The notes under the pieces were generated by a model that made no database searches, was not told the origin of the DNA, and worked only from the letters and a program-made list of their open reading frames with translations. Shown here piece after piece: positions 1 to 5,997 of a DNA stretch of 13,404 nucleotides. Origin of the DNA: Myxococcales bacterium (GTDB taxonomy: Bacteria > Myxococcota_A > Bradymonadia > UBA4248). A program made the position numbers and the translations under genes. Every line of letters begins with the position of its first letter. Positions within the stretch are counted from its first letter, which is position 1. The DNA lies in assembly GCA_004554395.1 (NCBI GenBank), contig SFMP01000073.1:1-13404 (forward strand). The letters are read 5' to 3'.

Positions 1-792
1 CACCATCGGGGGCATTTGGGCGGCGCGCGGTGCCCCCATTGCAGGCGGATTGGTTGGCGCGGCGCTCGCATCGGGCGCCTGTGGCGCGACGAGATTGCGC
101 CCGCCGCTGCTAGGCATGATGCCCATCGAATTGGGGTTAAAAGTCATGGGCGCTGCCGACGCCGACAGCGCATTGCTCGCCGACGAAGCGACTTGCTCGG
201 CGGCGACTTTGGCCATTTCGTCGTCGAAGACTGGCTGATTTGGCATCGTCGGGCGATAGGTGCCGTGCGAAGAGATCGGACGCATGCTGACGCTTCGCAA
301 ATCGGGATTCGATCCGTATTGCGGGACTTGGAGCATGGGCGCATTGAGTTTTGGCATGCCGAGCCCTGGCATTGCGGGAGGCATGGGGCGATTGCCCGCC
401 ATGCCGCCTTGTGGCGCCATGGCGACGCCTTGTTGCGGCGTGGCACCCTGTGGCACGACGGGATGCGGTTTGGGTTGTTGCGCCGGCGCGCCCAATCGCG
501 TTTCGTCGATGAATTCGACGGCGACATCGCCGAATCGGATCTTGTCGCCGGGCTTGATTTCTTGCTGATTAATGCGAGCGTTGTTGACGTATGTGCCGTT
601 TGAGCTCTTGAGATCGTAGAGGAAATAGCGCCCATTTTGGTAGACGATTTTGGCGTGATAGCGCGACAACGACTTTGCCGGTATGAGGACCTTGTTACCC
701 GGATTGCGGCCGATCGTCACTTCGGGTTGCTGCGCATTCACATCGACATAAAATGTCTGATAATTTTCATCACGGTAGACGACTCTAGCCAC
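1..792 (-). CDS. FHA-domain protein, N-terminal part (C-terminus beyond window edge)
   Basis: I translated this frame by hand from a GTG start at 790-792. An in-frame stop lies just upstream and GGAG/GAGG (806-798) gives a Shine-Dalgarno at suitable spacing. The visible 264 codons have no stop, so the gene continues off the left edge. Residues about 5-95 form a forkhead-associated domain with the hallmark residues: GRN at 28-30, S43-R44 and H46 (motif SLSRYHA), and SSNGTYVN at 63-70. FHA domains bind phosphothreonine peptides, so the protein probably takes part in Ser/Thr-kinase signalling or in assembling a complex. From about residue 104 the chain is low complexity, rich in Pro, Met, Gln, Ala and Gly, and probably disordered; any C-terminal effector domain is out of view. 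The gene is divergent from pncC across a repeat-filled spacer. The FHA assignment is secure; the biological role is not determined. Confidence 0.88.
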   Translation of the reverse strand, partial: MARVVYRDENYQTFYVDVNAQQPEVTIGRNPGNKVLIPAKSLSRYHAKIVYQNGRYFLYDLKSSNGTYVNNARINQQEIKPGDKIRFGDVAVEFIDETRLGAPAQQPKPHPVVPQGATPQQGVAMAPQGGMAGNRPMPPAMPGLGMPKLNAPMLQVPQYGSNPDLRSVSMRPISSHGTYRPTMPNQPVFDDEMAKVAAEQVASSASNALSASAAPMTFNPNSMGIMPSSGGRNLVAPQAPDASAAPTNPPAMGAPRAAQMPPMV

Positions 793-1195
793 TTTAACCT
801 CACTCCATTATGTGATAATCGCCCAAAAAGATTAGAATCACGCCACCACTATACCACGAACGCAAGTCGATCATAAAGTAAAATAGAAAGCGTAGCCGAC
901 GCCGTATTGACCAACGGGAAATAGGCGGCGACACCCAAGCGGAGCCGTATTGAGGCAAACGCCGAAATAGGCGTAGCCGACGCCGTATTGACCGCAGGGA
1001 AATAGGCGGCGACACCCAAGCGGAGCCGTATTGAGGCAAACGCCGAAATAGGCGTAGCCGACGCCGTATTGACCGCAGGGAAATAGGCGGCGAAAAGAGA
1101 AAAAAGAACGCGATGGGAGGAAAGTGGCGTAGAATGGTGGCGATGGTGGAAATAAGAAATGGTGGAAAAGAAGCCGAACGAGGAGGATAGAAGCG
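793..1195. other. Intergenic region between divergent FHA and pncC genes
   Basis: This 403-bp spacer has no credible gene. It holds the FHA ribosome-binding site (798-806), a weak minus-strand -10-like TATAGT (853-848) without a convincing -35, an 81-bp tandem repeat (890-1093), and a purine-rich stretch (1094-1195) ending in the pncC Shine-Dalgarno AGGAGG (1181-1186). Two overlapping minus-strand open frames cover it, but they only read through the 81-bp repeat, whose unit is a multiple of three. Confidence 0.7.
890..1093. repeat. 81-bp tandem repeat, about 2.5 copies, made of bulged hairpins
   Basis: Units start at 890, 971 and 1052 (exact 81-bp period); the last ends at about 1093 after 42 bases. 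Copies are nearly identical; the first differs mainly at 913-915, in a hairpin loop (AAC instead of GCA). Each full unit holds two hairpins with a TATTGA...GAAATA core, giving five in all: 905-923, 948-969, 986-1004, 1029-1050 and 1067-1085. Inside the core, CC/GG or GGC/GCC closes a short loop, and tandem G.A mismatches separate it from the TATT/AATA pairs. An unpaired G precedes TATT. GTAG (892, 973, 1054) or GGAG (941, 1022) sits at the 5' foot of each hairpin. Related hairpins occur at 7803-8000 and 10821-10981. Confidence 0.9.
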
Positions 1196-1747
1196 ATGCA
1201 TATCATTTATAATAAGTCGAAGGGTGGCGAAGTTTCTGTCGATAATGATGGATTGGGTGAAATTTTAGGCGGAGATGTAGCAGGCTTGGCGAAGGAAGTT
1301 GTCGAGCGATTGAAGGCGAAGGGCGAAACGCTATCGTTTGCCGAGAGTTGCACGGCGGGCAATGTGTGCCGGCGCATCGGTGGCGTAGCGGGTGCTTCGG
1401 CGGTGTTTATGGGCGGAGTGGTGAGCTATGCCGTCGAAATTAAAAAGCGCATTTTGGGCGTCGATGAAAAGATAATGCAGAAATATGGCGTTGTGAGTGA
1501 AGAAACTGCCGTAGAAATGGCGCGAGGCGCATTAAATGTGATGCAGACGACGTGGGCGGGTGCGGTGACGGGGTATGCAGGCCCGGGGGGCGGCGACGAA
1601 CACGCAAGCGTGGGAACGGTGTGTTTTGCGGTGGCGCATTGCGGTGGCGCGGTGAGGGCGTTTCGGCGCGAGTTTGAGGGGGAGCGTGGGGAGATCGTCG
1701 AGGCGGCGACGAAATTTCTCTTGTCGAAATTGGTGGAATTGATCTAG
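1196..1747 (+). CDS. pncC: CinA C-terminal domain protein, nicotinamide-nucleotide amidase (PncC)
   Basis: The 183-residue product matches the stand-alone CinA C-terminal (PncC) family, which deamidates nicotinamide mononucleotide to nicotinate mononucleotide in pyridine-nucleotide salvage. Family motifs are in order: AESCTAG at 49-55 with the presumed nucleophile S51, GGVVSYAVEIKKRILGV at 73-89 with Y78 and K83 at the conserved Tyr/Lys positions, GVVSEETAVEMA at 98-109, and VTGYAGPGGG at 124-133. The competence-associated N-terminal half of full CinA is absent, which is usual for this subfamily. The first 30 or so residues form a poorly conserved extension. The ATG is supported by AGGAGG at 1181-1186. 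Third positions are strongly G-biased (GTG, GCG, TTG), unlike the 3' end of alaS. It reads toward rplU but is separated from it by 240 bp. Confidence 0.9.
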   Translation: MHIIYNKSKGGEVSVDNDGLGEILGGDVAGLAKEVVERLKAKGETLSFAESCTAGNVCRRIGGVAGASAVFMGGVVSYAVEIKKRILGVDEKIMQKYGVVSEETAVEMARGALNVMQTTWAGAVTGYAGPGGGDEHASVGTVCFAVAHCGGAVRAFRREFEGERGEIVEAATKFLLSKLVELI

Positions 1748-1867
1748 AGGATGGCGGCGGTGCCCGACGCGAAAAGGGCGGCGCGATGACGTGCGCTTAG
1801 ATGAGCATGATGTGATAGGCGCTGGTGGCGTTTTTTTGCGATAAATGTGTAGAGTCGAGAAAAAGAC

Positions 1868-1897
1868 TTGACAAAAGGCGCTATACAAAGGTAACTA
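1868..1897 (+). promoter_or_regulatory. Candidate promoter for rplU-rpmA
   Basis: A perfect -35 TTGACA lies at 1868-1873. At 17-18 bp spacing the -10 candidates are GTAACT (1891-1896) and TAACTA (1892-1897), both weak. TATACA at 1882-1887 looks better but is only 8 bp from the -35. The call rests on the -35 and on the position 115 bp before rplU. Confidence 0.35.
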
Positions 1898-1911
1898 GCC
1901 CCGTCTTTTCG

Positions 1912-1960
1912 CCACGCAAAAATTTGCGAGGCGCAGTTTCCGGTCTGCATCAAAGCAGAC
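1912..1960 (+). promoter_or_regulatory. rplU 5' leader with two hairpins (possible L21 autoregulatory leader)
   Basis: A perfect hairpin GTCTGC-ATCAAA-GCAGAC occupies 1943-1960. A second possible stem pairs GCAA with TTGC across AAAT around 1916-1927, enclosed by CGCC/GGCG. Structured leaders before rplU are known from other bacteria (the Firmicutes L21 leader). Autoregulation here is inference from position and pairing only. Confidence 0.35.
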
Positions 1961-1987
1961 GTTGATCACTAGAATTGAGGTTTGAAG

Positions 1988-2287
1988 ATGTACGCTGTGA
2001 TTCGCACAGGTGGTAAACAGTATCGCGTAAGCCAGGACGATGTTCTGCGCGTCGAGAAGTTGGATGCTGAAGTTGGTGCCACTGTAAAACTCGAAGTCCT
2101 CGCCATTGGTGAAGGCGAATCCCTTAAGATTGGAACACCGGTTGTGGCGGATGCCAATGTCACGGCGACAGTCGTGCGTCAGGCTCGCGCTCGCAAAGTG
2201 ACCGTTTACAAATTCCGTCCGAAAAACTATTCCCGTAAACGCGGTCATCGCCAAGCGTATACGGAAGTCCGCATTTCGATTGCCTAA
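1988..2287 (+). CDS. rplU: 50S ribosomal protein L21
   Basis: The 99-residue product is a full-length bacterial L21, a large-subunit protein that binds 23S rRNA. It starts with the typical MYAVIRTGGKQYRV and ends with the basic RNA-binding segment KFRPKNYSRKRGHRQ (about residues 76-90) followed by YTEVRI. The ATG at 1988 is chosen because GAGG (1977-1980) is 7 bases upstream; an in-frame TTG at 1982 would leave almost no spacing. It is followed after 37 bp by rpmA, the usual partner. The stop codon is part of a perfect inverted repeat. Confidence 0.98.
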   Translation: MYAVIRTGGKQYRVSQDDVLRVEKLDAEVGATVKLEVLAIGEGESLKIGTPVVADANVTATVVRQARARKVTVYKFRPKNYSRKRGHRQAYTEVRISIA

Positions 2288-2299
2288 TTCCAATTAGGC
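2282..2299 (+). promoter_or_regulatory. Intercistronic hairpin spanning the rplU stop codon
   Basis: GCCTAATT and AATTAGGC pair perfectly (8 bp) around CC at 2290-2291. The left arm contains the last Ala codon and the TAA stop of rplU; the right arm ends 13 bases before the rpmA Shine-Dalgarno. No T-tract follows, so it is more likely an mRNA processing, stability or coupling element than a terminator. Confidence 0.55.
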
Positions 2300-2324
2300 A
2301 CGAATTTCATTCAGGAGTACAGAA

Positions 2325-2585
2325 ATGGCACATAAAAAAGGTCAAGGCTCGAGCCGTAACGGTCGCGACAGTAATCCCCAGTATCGTGGTGTGAAATTGT
2401 ACGGTGGTCAGGCTTGCCGCGCCGGCAACATCATCGTTCGTCAACGCGGAACGCAAGTTCACCCGGGCAAAAACGTGGGCGTCGGTCGCGATTGGACGCT
2501 TTTTGCGCTCGTCGATGGCGTCGTGAGTTTCGAAACATACGGTCGTGGCATGAAGCGCGTCAGCGTCGTTCCCGCCGAAGGTTAA
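2325..2585 (+). CDS. rpmA: 50S ribosomal protein L27
   Basis: The 86-residue protein is a full-length L27. The N-terminus MAHKKGQGSSRNGRDS is the tail that reaches the peptidyl-transferase centre. It begins directly with MAHKKG, so there is no Firmicutes-type cleavable extension. The core GVKLYGGQACRAGNIIVRQRG (in part residues 22-40) and HPGKNVGVGRDWTLFAL are typical. The ATG is supported by AGGAG at 2313-2317. It lies between rplU and obgE, the commonest order in bacteria; an intrinsic terminator follows, so most rplU-rpmA transcripts probably end before obgE. Confidence 0.98.
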   Translation: MAHKKGQGSSRNGRDSNPQYRGVKLYGGQACRAGNIIVRQRGTQVHPGKNVGVGRDWTLFALVDGVVSFETYGRGMKRVSVVPAEG

Positions 2586-2601
2586 TCGGAATTGCGCAGT
2601 T

Positions 2602-2627
2602 TTTGCCGCTCGCCAACGGGCGGCAAA
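2602..2627 (+). promoter_or_regulatory. Stable hairpin downstream of rpmA
   Basis: TTTGCCGCTCG (2602-2612) pairs with CGGGCGGCAAA (2617-2627), 11 bp with one G.T, around a CCAA loop. It starts 16 bases after the rpmA stop. No T-tract follows directly. It may protect the rplU-rpmA mRNA 3' end or form a tandem structure with the terminator just downstream. Confidence 0.55.
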
Positions 2628-2634
2628 TGCATGG

Positions 2635-2682
2635 AACACAAAGGGGATCGCCGATAGCGACGATACTTTTTGTGTTTTTTTT
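2635..2682 (+). terminator. Intrinsic terminator after rplU-rpmA
   Basis: AACACAAA (2635-2642) pairs with TTTGTGTT (2669-2676). An inner stem ATCGC/GCGA-c-GAT lies within the loop, and the right arm runs into a T8 tract (2675-2682). The structure ends the ribosomal-protein transcript about 60 bp before obgE and would allow either partial read-through or an independent obgE promoter. Confidence 0.6.
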
Positions 2683-2690
2683 ATGTCTTT

Positions 2691-2717
2691 TTGACGGTCA
2701 TTTTTCGTGGCTTTAGT
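2691..2717 (+). promoter_or_regulatory. Weak candidate promoter for obgE
   Basis: TTGACG (2691-2696) is followed 15 bp later by TTTAGT (2712-2717). It lies just past the terminator and about 25 bases before the obgE start, which is the only reason to consider it. The spacing is short and the -10 poor. Confidence 0.25.
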
Positions 2718-2741
2718 TGCTACGCATCCCCATGGATAGAT

Positions 2742-3803
2742 ATGCGATTTGTCGATGAAATATTTGTAGAAGCGACCGCTGGCAAAGGCGGAGATGGCGT
2801 AGCGTCGTTTGCTCGCGAAATGTTTACGCCGACGGGCGGTCCGAATGGCGGCGATGGCGGCTGGGGTGGCGATGTCGTTCTCGTGGGCGACAACGGCTTT
2901 AATACGCTAAGCCACTTGAGATTCCGGCGATTTTTGCGCGCCAAGAACGGGACGCCAGGCGGCAAAGATAAGATGCACGGCAAGACGGGCGAAGATTGCA
3001 CGGTAAAAGTCCCGGTCGGAACGCTCGTCTTCGATGCCGAAACCGACGAACTCATCGGCGATATTACGGCGCATGCGCAAGAGTTGATCGTGTGCAAAGG
3101 CGGGCGCGGCGGGCGAGGGAATACGCACTTTGCGACGCCGACGAACCGATCGCCGCATTTGGCGGAGCGCGGCCGCCGTGGCGAGGCCAAGAAACTCCGA
3201 CTCGAAATGAAGTTGTTAGCCGATGTGGGGTTGCTCGGGTTCCCAAGCGTAGGGAAATCGACGTTTATTTCGACGATTTCGAATGCCAAGCCCAAGATTG
3301 CCGATTATCCGTTTACGACGCTCGTGCCGAATTTGGGCGTGGTACTCGTGCACAACGAAGTGAGCTTTGTCGTCGCCGACGTGCCGGGGCTCATCGTCGG
3401 AGCTAGCCAAGGAAAAGGGCTGGGACTCGATTTTCTCAAGCACTTAGAGCGCACGCGCATACTCGTCCATCTCATCGAAGTGACGTGCCAGCTCGAAGGC
3501 GTCGAAACCGACCGCGACCCGATTACAGACTTCGAAAAGCTCAACGCAGAGCTCGCGACGTTTAGCGAAGAGCTCGCAAAAAAACAGCAAATCGTCGTGC
3601 TCAATAAGTGCGATGAACCGTGGTGCGCCGAGCGCAAAGACGAGATCGCGAAGTATTTCACCGAAAAGGGATACGAATTCCACGCCATCAGTTGCCAAGA
3701 TCATTCGGGGATCCAGAAATTGCTCGAATCGATAGCGCGACATCTCATCGCCATCCGCAAAAAGGCTGCAGCAGAAGAGGCGACCGACGAATCGGCGGGC
3801 TAG
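2742..3803 (+). CDS. obgE: GTPase ObgE/CgtA, ribosome assembly and stress GTPase
   Basis: The 353-residue protein is an Obg-family GTPase that acts in 50S assembly and stress control. The glycine-rich Obg fold covers residues 1-159 (for example GGPNGGDGGWGGDV at 32-45). The G domain follows: G1 GFPSVGKST at 166-174, switch region FTTLVPNLGVV at 191-201, G3 DVPGL at 213-217, G4 NKCD at 288-291 (more often NKID or NKMD) and G5 near SC at 317-318. The C-terminal Obg extension seen in B. subtilis or E. coli is missing; only a short charged tail follows. I start at 2742 because homology begins at MRFVDEIFVEA; an upstream in-frame start at 2670 would add a hydrophobic 24-residue stretch lying over the terminator. 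The Shine-Dalgarno is weak (GGATAG). The last two codons and the TAG lie inside the 53-bp repeat. Confidence 0.97.
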   Translation: MRFVDEIFVEATAGKGGDGVASFAREMFTPTGGPNGGDGGWGGDVVLVGDNGFNTLSHLRFRRFLRAKNGTPGGKDKMHGKTGEDCTVKVPVGTLVFDAETDELIGDITAHAQELIVCKGGRGGRGNTHFATPTNRSPHLAERGRRGEAKKLRLEMKLLADVGLLGFPSVGKSTFISTISNAKPKIADYPFTTLVPNLGVVLVHNEVSFVVADVPGLIVGASQGKGLGLDFLKHLERTRILVHLIEVTCQLEGVETDRDPITDFEKLNAELATFSEELAKKQQIVVLNKCDEPWCAERKDEIAKYFTEKGYEFHAISCQDHSGIQKLLESIARHLIAIRKKAAAEEATDESAG

Positions 3804-3966
3804 AAAACCGCAAAAGTGCGCGGCACAGCCACGCCCCCCAAGTCTCGGCGGGCTAGAAAACCGCAAAAGTGCGCGGCACAGCCGCGCCCCCAAATTCTCG
3901 GCGGGCTAGAAAACCGCAAAAGTGCGCGGCACAGCCGCGCCCCCCAATTCTCGGTGGGCTAGAAAA
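3793..3966. repeat. 53-bp tandem repeat between convergent genes, 3 copies plus a fragment
   Basis: Units begin at 3793, 3846, 3899 and 3952 (exact 53-bp period); the fourth diverges after about 15 bases. Every unit contains GGGCTAGAAAA. In unit 1 this CTAG supplies the TAG of obgE (3801-3803); in unit 4 it supplies the TAG of the minus-strand lipoprotein gene (3961-3959). Each unit also has a hairpin GCGCGGC-ACA-GCCGCGC, perfect in units 2 and 3 and with one mismatch in unit 1. Read on the minus strand, the hairpin is followed by ACTTTTGCGGTTTT, a T-rich tail, so the array could act as serial terminators for the lipoprotein transcript. No ORF is credited here. Confidence 0.9.
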
Positions 3967-5728
3967 TGCCGCTTGAAATTTGTAAGTCGTCGGAATGCTC
4001 GGGGACAAAGAGGCGGAATATGCCTTTGTCGTCGGTTGCCGACGAAGCGACTTTGCGGACTGCCCCGGATTTCGAGCGGATGTAGACGTCGGCTCGGACG
4101 TCGGAGACGGGGCTTTGTACGTCGTCGTTACACGTGCCGAAGATGAGGTTGGAGCGTTCGAAAGAGAAATCGCGCGTGATGGGATTGGAGGAATCGACGC
4201 GCAGTGTGTCGAAGGCAATCGAGACGCCACGCGTTCGATTGGGGATGAGTTCGACGTCGTAGTGTCGGTGATTGAGATTGACGTTATATCGCCCATCTCG
4301 ATCGGTGACGACTTCGATCGTGCGCGAGCTTTCGGCTTTGAGCGGGGTGAAAGAGACGGTCACGCCGCTGAGCGGCGTCGCGTCGTCTTCGGCGTAGACG
4401 ATGCCACTGACGGGAGTCTTTGGCGTGACGTCGATATTCTTGAGCGCTTCTAAATCGTCGAAGACGAAGCTCTCGCTTGCCAAAACGTGTTCGTCTTCGT
4501 ATGAAACGTGAACGGTATAGGTGACGTTGCAGTTATCGGAAGTGCAGCTGTTTGCCGGATAATCAAAGGTGAAATATCCATCGCTACTCGTCGGCGCATG
4601 CGCCGTTGATTTCCATTGGATATTGCCCGCTTCATCGACGGCAGAGACCGAGACGATGGCGTTGGCAGGATTTGTTGCCGATGGCGGCATGAGCTGACCG
4701 ACGAATTTGCGCGAAGCGAATGGACGCAAGACGACTTCTTTCACCGATACATTCTCGACGCCGTTGACGCTGAGTTCAAACGTTCCCAAGACTTCTTCCA
4801 TTTGTAGGGTTGGGGTCATTTGATAGAGGGCGGTGATGCGATAATCGCGCGTGCTTTCGACGCGTTGCGGCGGCAACGACATATCGATGGAATTGAAATG
4901 TTTGATTTCGCCAGGCGAGAGATCGAGGACGATTTGAGCGACGCTAGCGCTTTGCTTCGTATCGGTGATGCGGAAGGCAATTTGCGGATGGAAGGCATCG
5001 GCATCGCCTTTGTCGTCGGTGTTTTCGTCGGAGCTCGAAACGCGCTTGCCCCAAGTGTATGAGACGGTAAAGAGCCCAGCCCACCACGTCATCGCATGAG
5101 ATGAAGGCACGGGCGCAGAACTCGGTGCAAGCGGCGAATCGAGATCGTGGACGATCTGAAAGACGAGGTCGGAATGCGCATTGTCGACTTCGATCGAATC
5201 GAAGACCATCGTCGGGAAAACCCGGCCCTCGCTTTGCGCCGGCGTGAAGACGATATCGTAGACGGCGGGATAGATCGAGAAATCGCTTTTTTGTGCAGAG
5301 AACACGAAAGATTGCGCATTTTCTGCGCCATTCCAAGCGCCATGCTGCGTAAACGTCGCCGTGCCCTCGACTTGGCGCCCCTCGTACCAAACCGAAAGAT
5401 TGCCCACGACTGGATCGGGCAATTCAAACGCGCCCAAAGATTCGCCAGGAGTGAACTCTAAGTAACGGGTAAATGGCTTGTCGACGGCATCGGGATAGGT
5501 GAGTTTGAGCGCGACGTCGTAGGGGGCGCCGCTGGCACTTGCACATCGCCCTGCGATACAAACGGTATCGCTCGGACAACTCGATGTCGTGCGGCATTTG
5601 GCCTCGCTGCCGTACTCGAGCGGCGAATACGATTCGATCCCTGGTATGCTCTCGCAACCGACAGCCAACGCAGCTGCAATTCCATAACCCAGTAATGTAA
5701 AACGCCTCTTCATCCGACACAAAACCAT
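3959..5728 (-). CDS. Secreted lipoprotein with four-Cys N-terminal motif and carboxypeptidase-regulatory-like domains
   Basis: The 589-residue product begins with a lipoprotein signal: basic MKRR at 6-9, a hydrophobic core, and AVGC with the lipidated Cys at 25. It should be anchored in the envelope. Next comes a short CX5CX5CX4C motif (C45, C51, C57, C62), likely disulfide-bonded. The middle (about 70-430) is beta-rich with no family I recognise. Residues about 437-515 (motifs VSGIVYAEDD, GVTVSFTP, TDRDGRYNV) and 527-589 (ADVYIRSKSG, TDDKGIFRLFVP) resemble two carboxypeptidase regulatory-like folds, which often serve as adhesive or structural modules. The start at 5728 is chosen because GGAGG lies at 5744-5740 and the best promoter predicts a TSS near 5753; ATG 5713 is the alternative. 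The C-terminus ends abruptly inside the 53-bp repeat, close to the expected end of the last domain. Function unknown. Confidence 0.85.
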   Translation of the reverse strand: MVLCRMKRRFTLLGYGIAAALAVGCESIPGIESYSPLEYGSEAKCRTTSSCPSDTVCIAGRCASASGAPYDVALKLTYPDAVDKPFTRYLEFTPGESLGAFELPDPVVGNLSVWYEGRQVEGTATFTQHGAWNGAENAQSFVFSAQKSDFSIYPAVYDIVFTPAQSEGRVFPTMVFDSIEVDNAHSDLVFQIVHDLDSPLAPSSAPVPSSHAMTWWAGLFTVSYTWGKRVSSSDENTDDKGDADAFHPQIAFRITDTKQSASVAQIVLDLSPGEIKHFNSIDMSLPPQRVESTRDYRITALYQMTPTLQMEEVLGTFELSVNGVENVSVKEVVLRPFASRKFVGQLMPPSATNPANAIVSVSAVDEAGNIQWKSTAHAPTSSDGYFTFDYPANSCTSDNCNVTYTVHVSYEDEHVLASESFVFDDLEALKNIDVTPKTPVSGIVYAEDDATPLSGVTVSFTPLKAESSRTIEVVTDRDGRYNVNLNHRHYDVELIPNRTRGVSIAFDTLRVDSSNPITRDFSFERSNLIFGTCNDDVQSPVSDVRADVYIRSKSGAVRKVASSATDDKGIFRLFVPEHSDDLQISSGIF

Positions 5729-5759
5729 ACGACGCGCGGCCTCCAAAACCGCCGTCGCA

Positions 5760-5787
5760 TATATAGGCAATTCTGCGCGAATATCAA
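5760..5787 (-). promoter_or_regulatory. Sigma70-type promoter of the lipoprotein gene
   Basis: On the minus strand, TTGATA (5787-5782, 5 of 6 to TTGACA) and TATATA (5765-5760, 4 of 6 to TATAAT) are 16 bp apart. The predicted start of transcription near 5753 gives a leader of about 25 nt that contains the GGAGG Shine-Dalgarno. The match supports the 5728 start codon. Confidence 0.6.
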
Positions 5788-5809
5788 TATTTCGAGCGAC
5801 GGAAGAGGC

Positions 5810-5853
5810 GTTTTTCTTCGCTTTTTCGGTACTTTTTCGGTACTTTTTCAGCG
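5810..5853. repeat. Four 11-bp repeats forming phased A/T5 tracts
   Basis: Four consecutive 11-bp units start at 5810, 5821, 5832 and 5843, and each carries T5 (5811, 5822, 5833, 5844) on the plus strand, A5 on the minus strand. The two middle units are identical. The spacing is close to the helical repeat, so the tracts should bend DNA in one direction. They lie about 55-100 bp upstream of the predicted lipoprotein transcription start, where curvature or an UP-like element can aid a promoter. Confidence 0.75.
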
Positions 5854-5997
5854 CAAAAATTCTTTGCGATACGCGCTTTGGAATGTAGAAGAGATGCTGG
5901 ATCGGCGCGGTCTCTGCCCGCATTGCTCGATTCCCTGCTCAAATCGCATTCCCTTTGGGAAATGAGCTGAAAGCGCACAGCCGATGGAATGAAGTCA

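Larger units (their letters stand above)
1748..1987 (+). other. Intergenic spacer and rplU leader
   Basis: The first part (1748-1840) follows pncC and ends in a T7 run (1831-1837) after a weak CGC/GCG stem, at best a poor terminator. The rest carries a TTGACA hexamer and the rplU leader hairpins. No gene is seen here. Confidence 0.5.

Noticed and set aside
800..1206. Two overlapping minus-strand reading frames of 133 and 111 codons with internal 27-residue repeats
   Set aside because: They are translations of the 81-bp noncoding repeat (81 is a multiple of three). No Shine-Dalgarno, no family resemblance, and composition unlike the real genes.
2670..2741. Upstream in-frame extension of ObgE with a hydrophobic N-terminus
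   Set aside because: It overlaps the T-tract of the terminator, and the conserved Obg domain begins at the 2742 methionine.
3793..3966. Short regular repeats considered as a CRISPR array
   Set aside because: The 53-bp units are repeated over their whole length with no unique spacers, and no cas gene is present.
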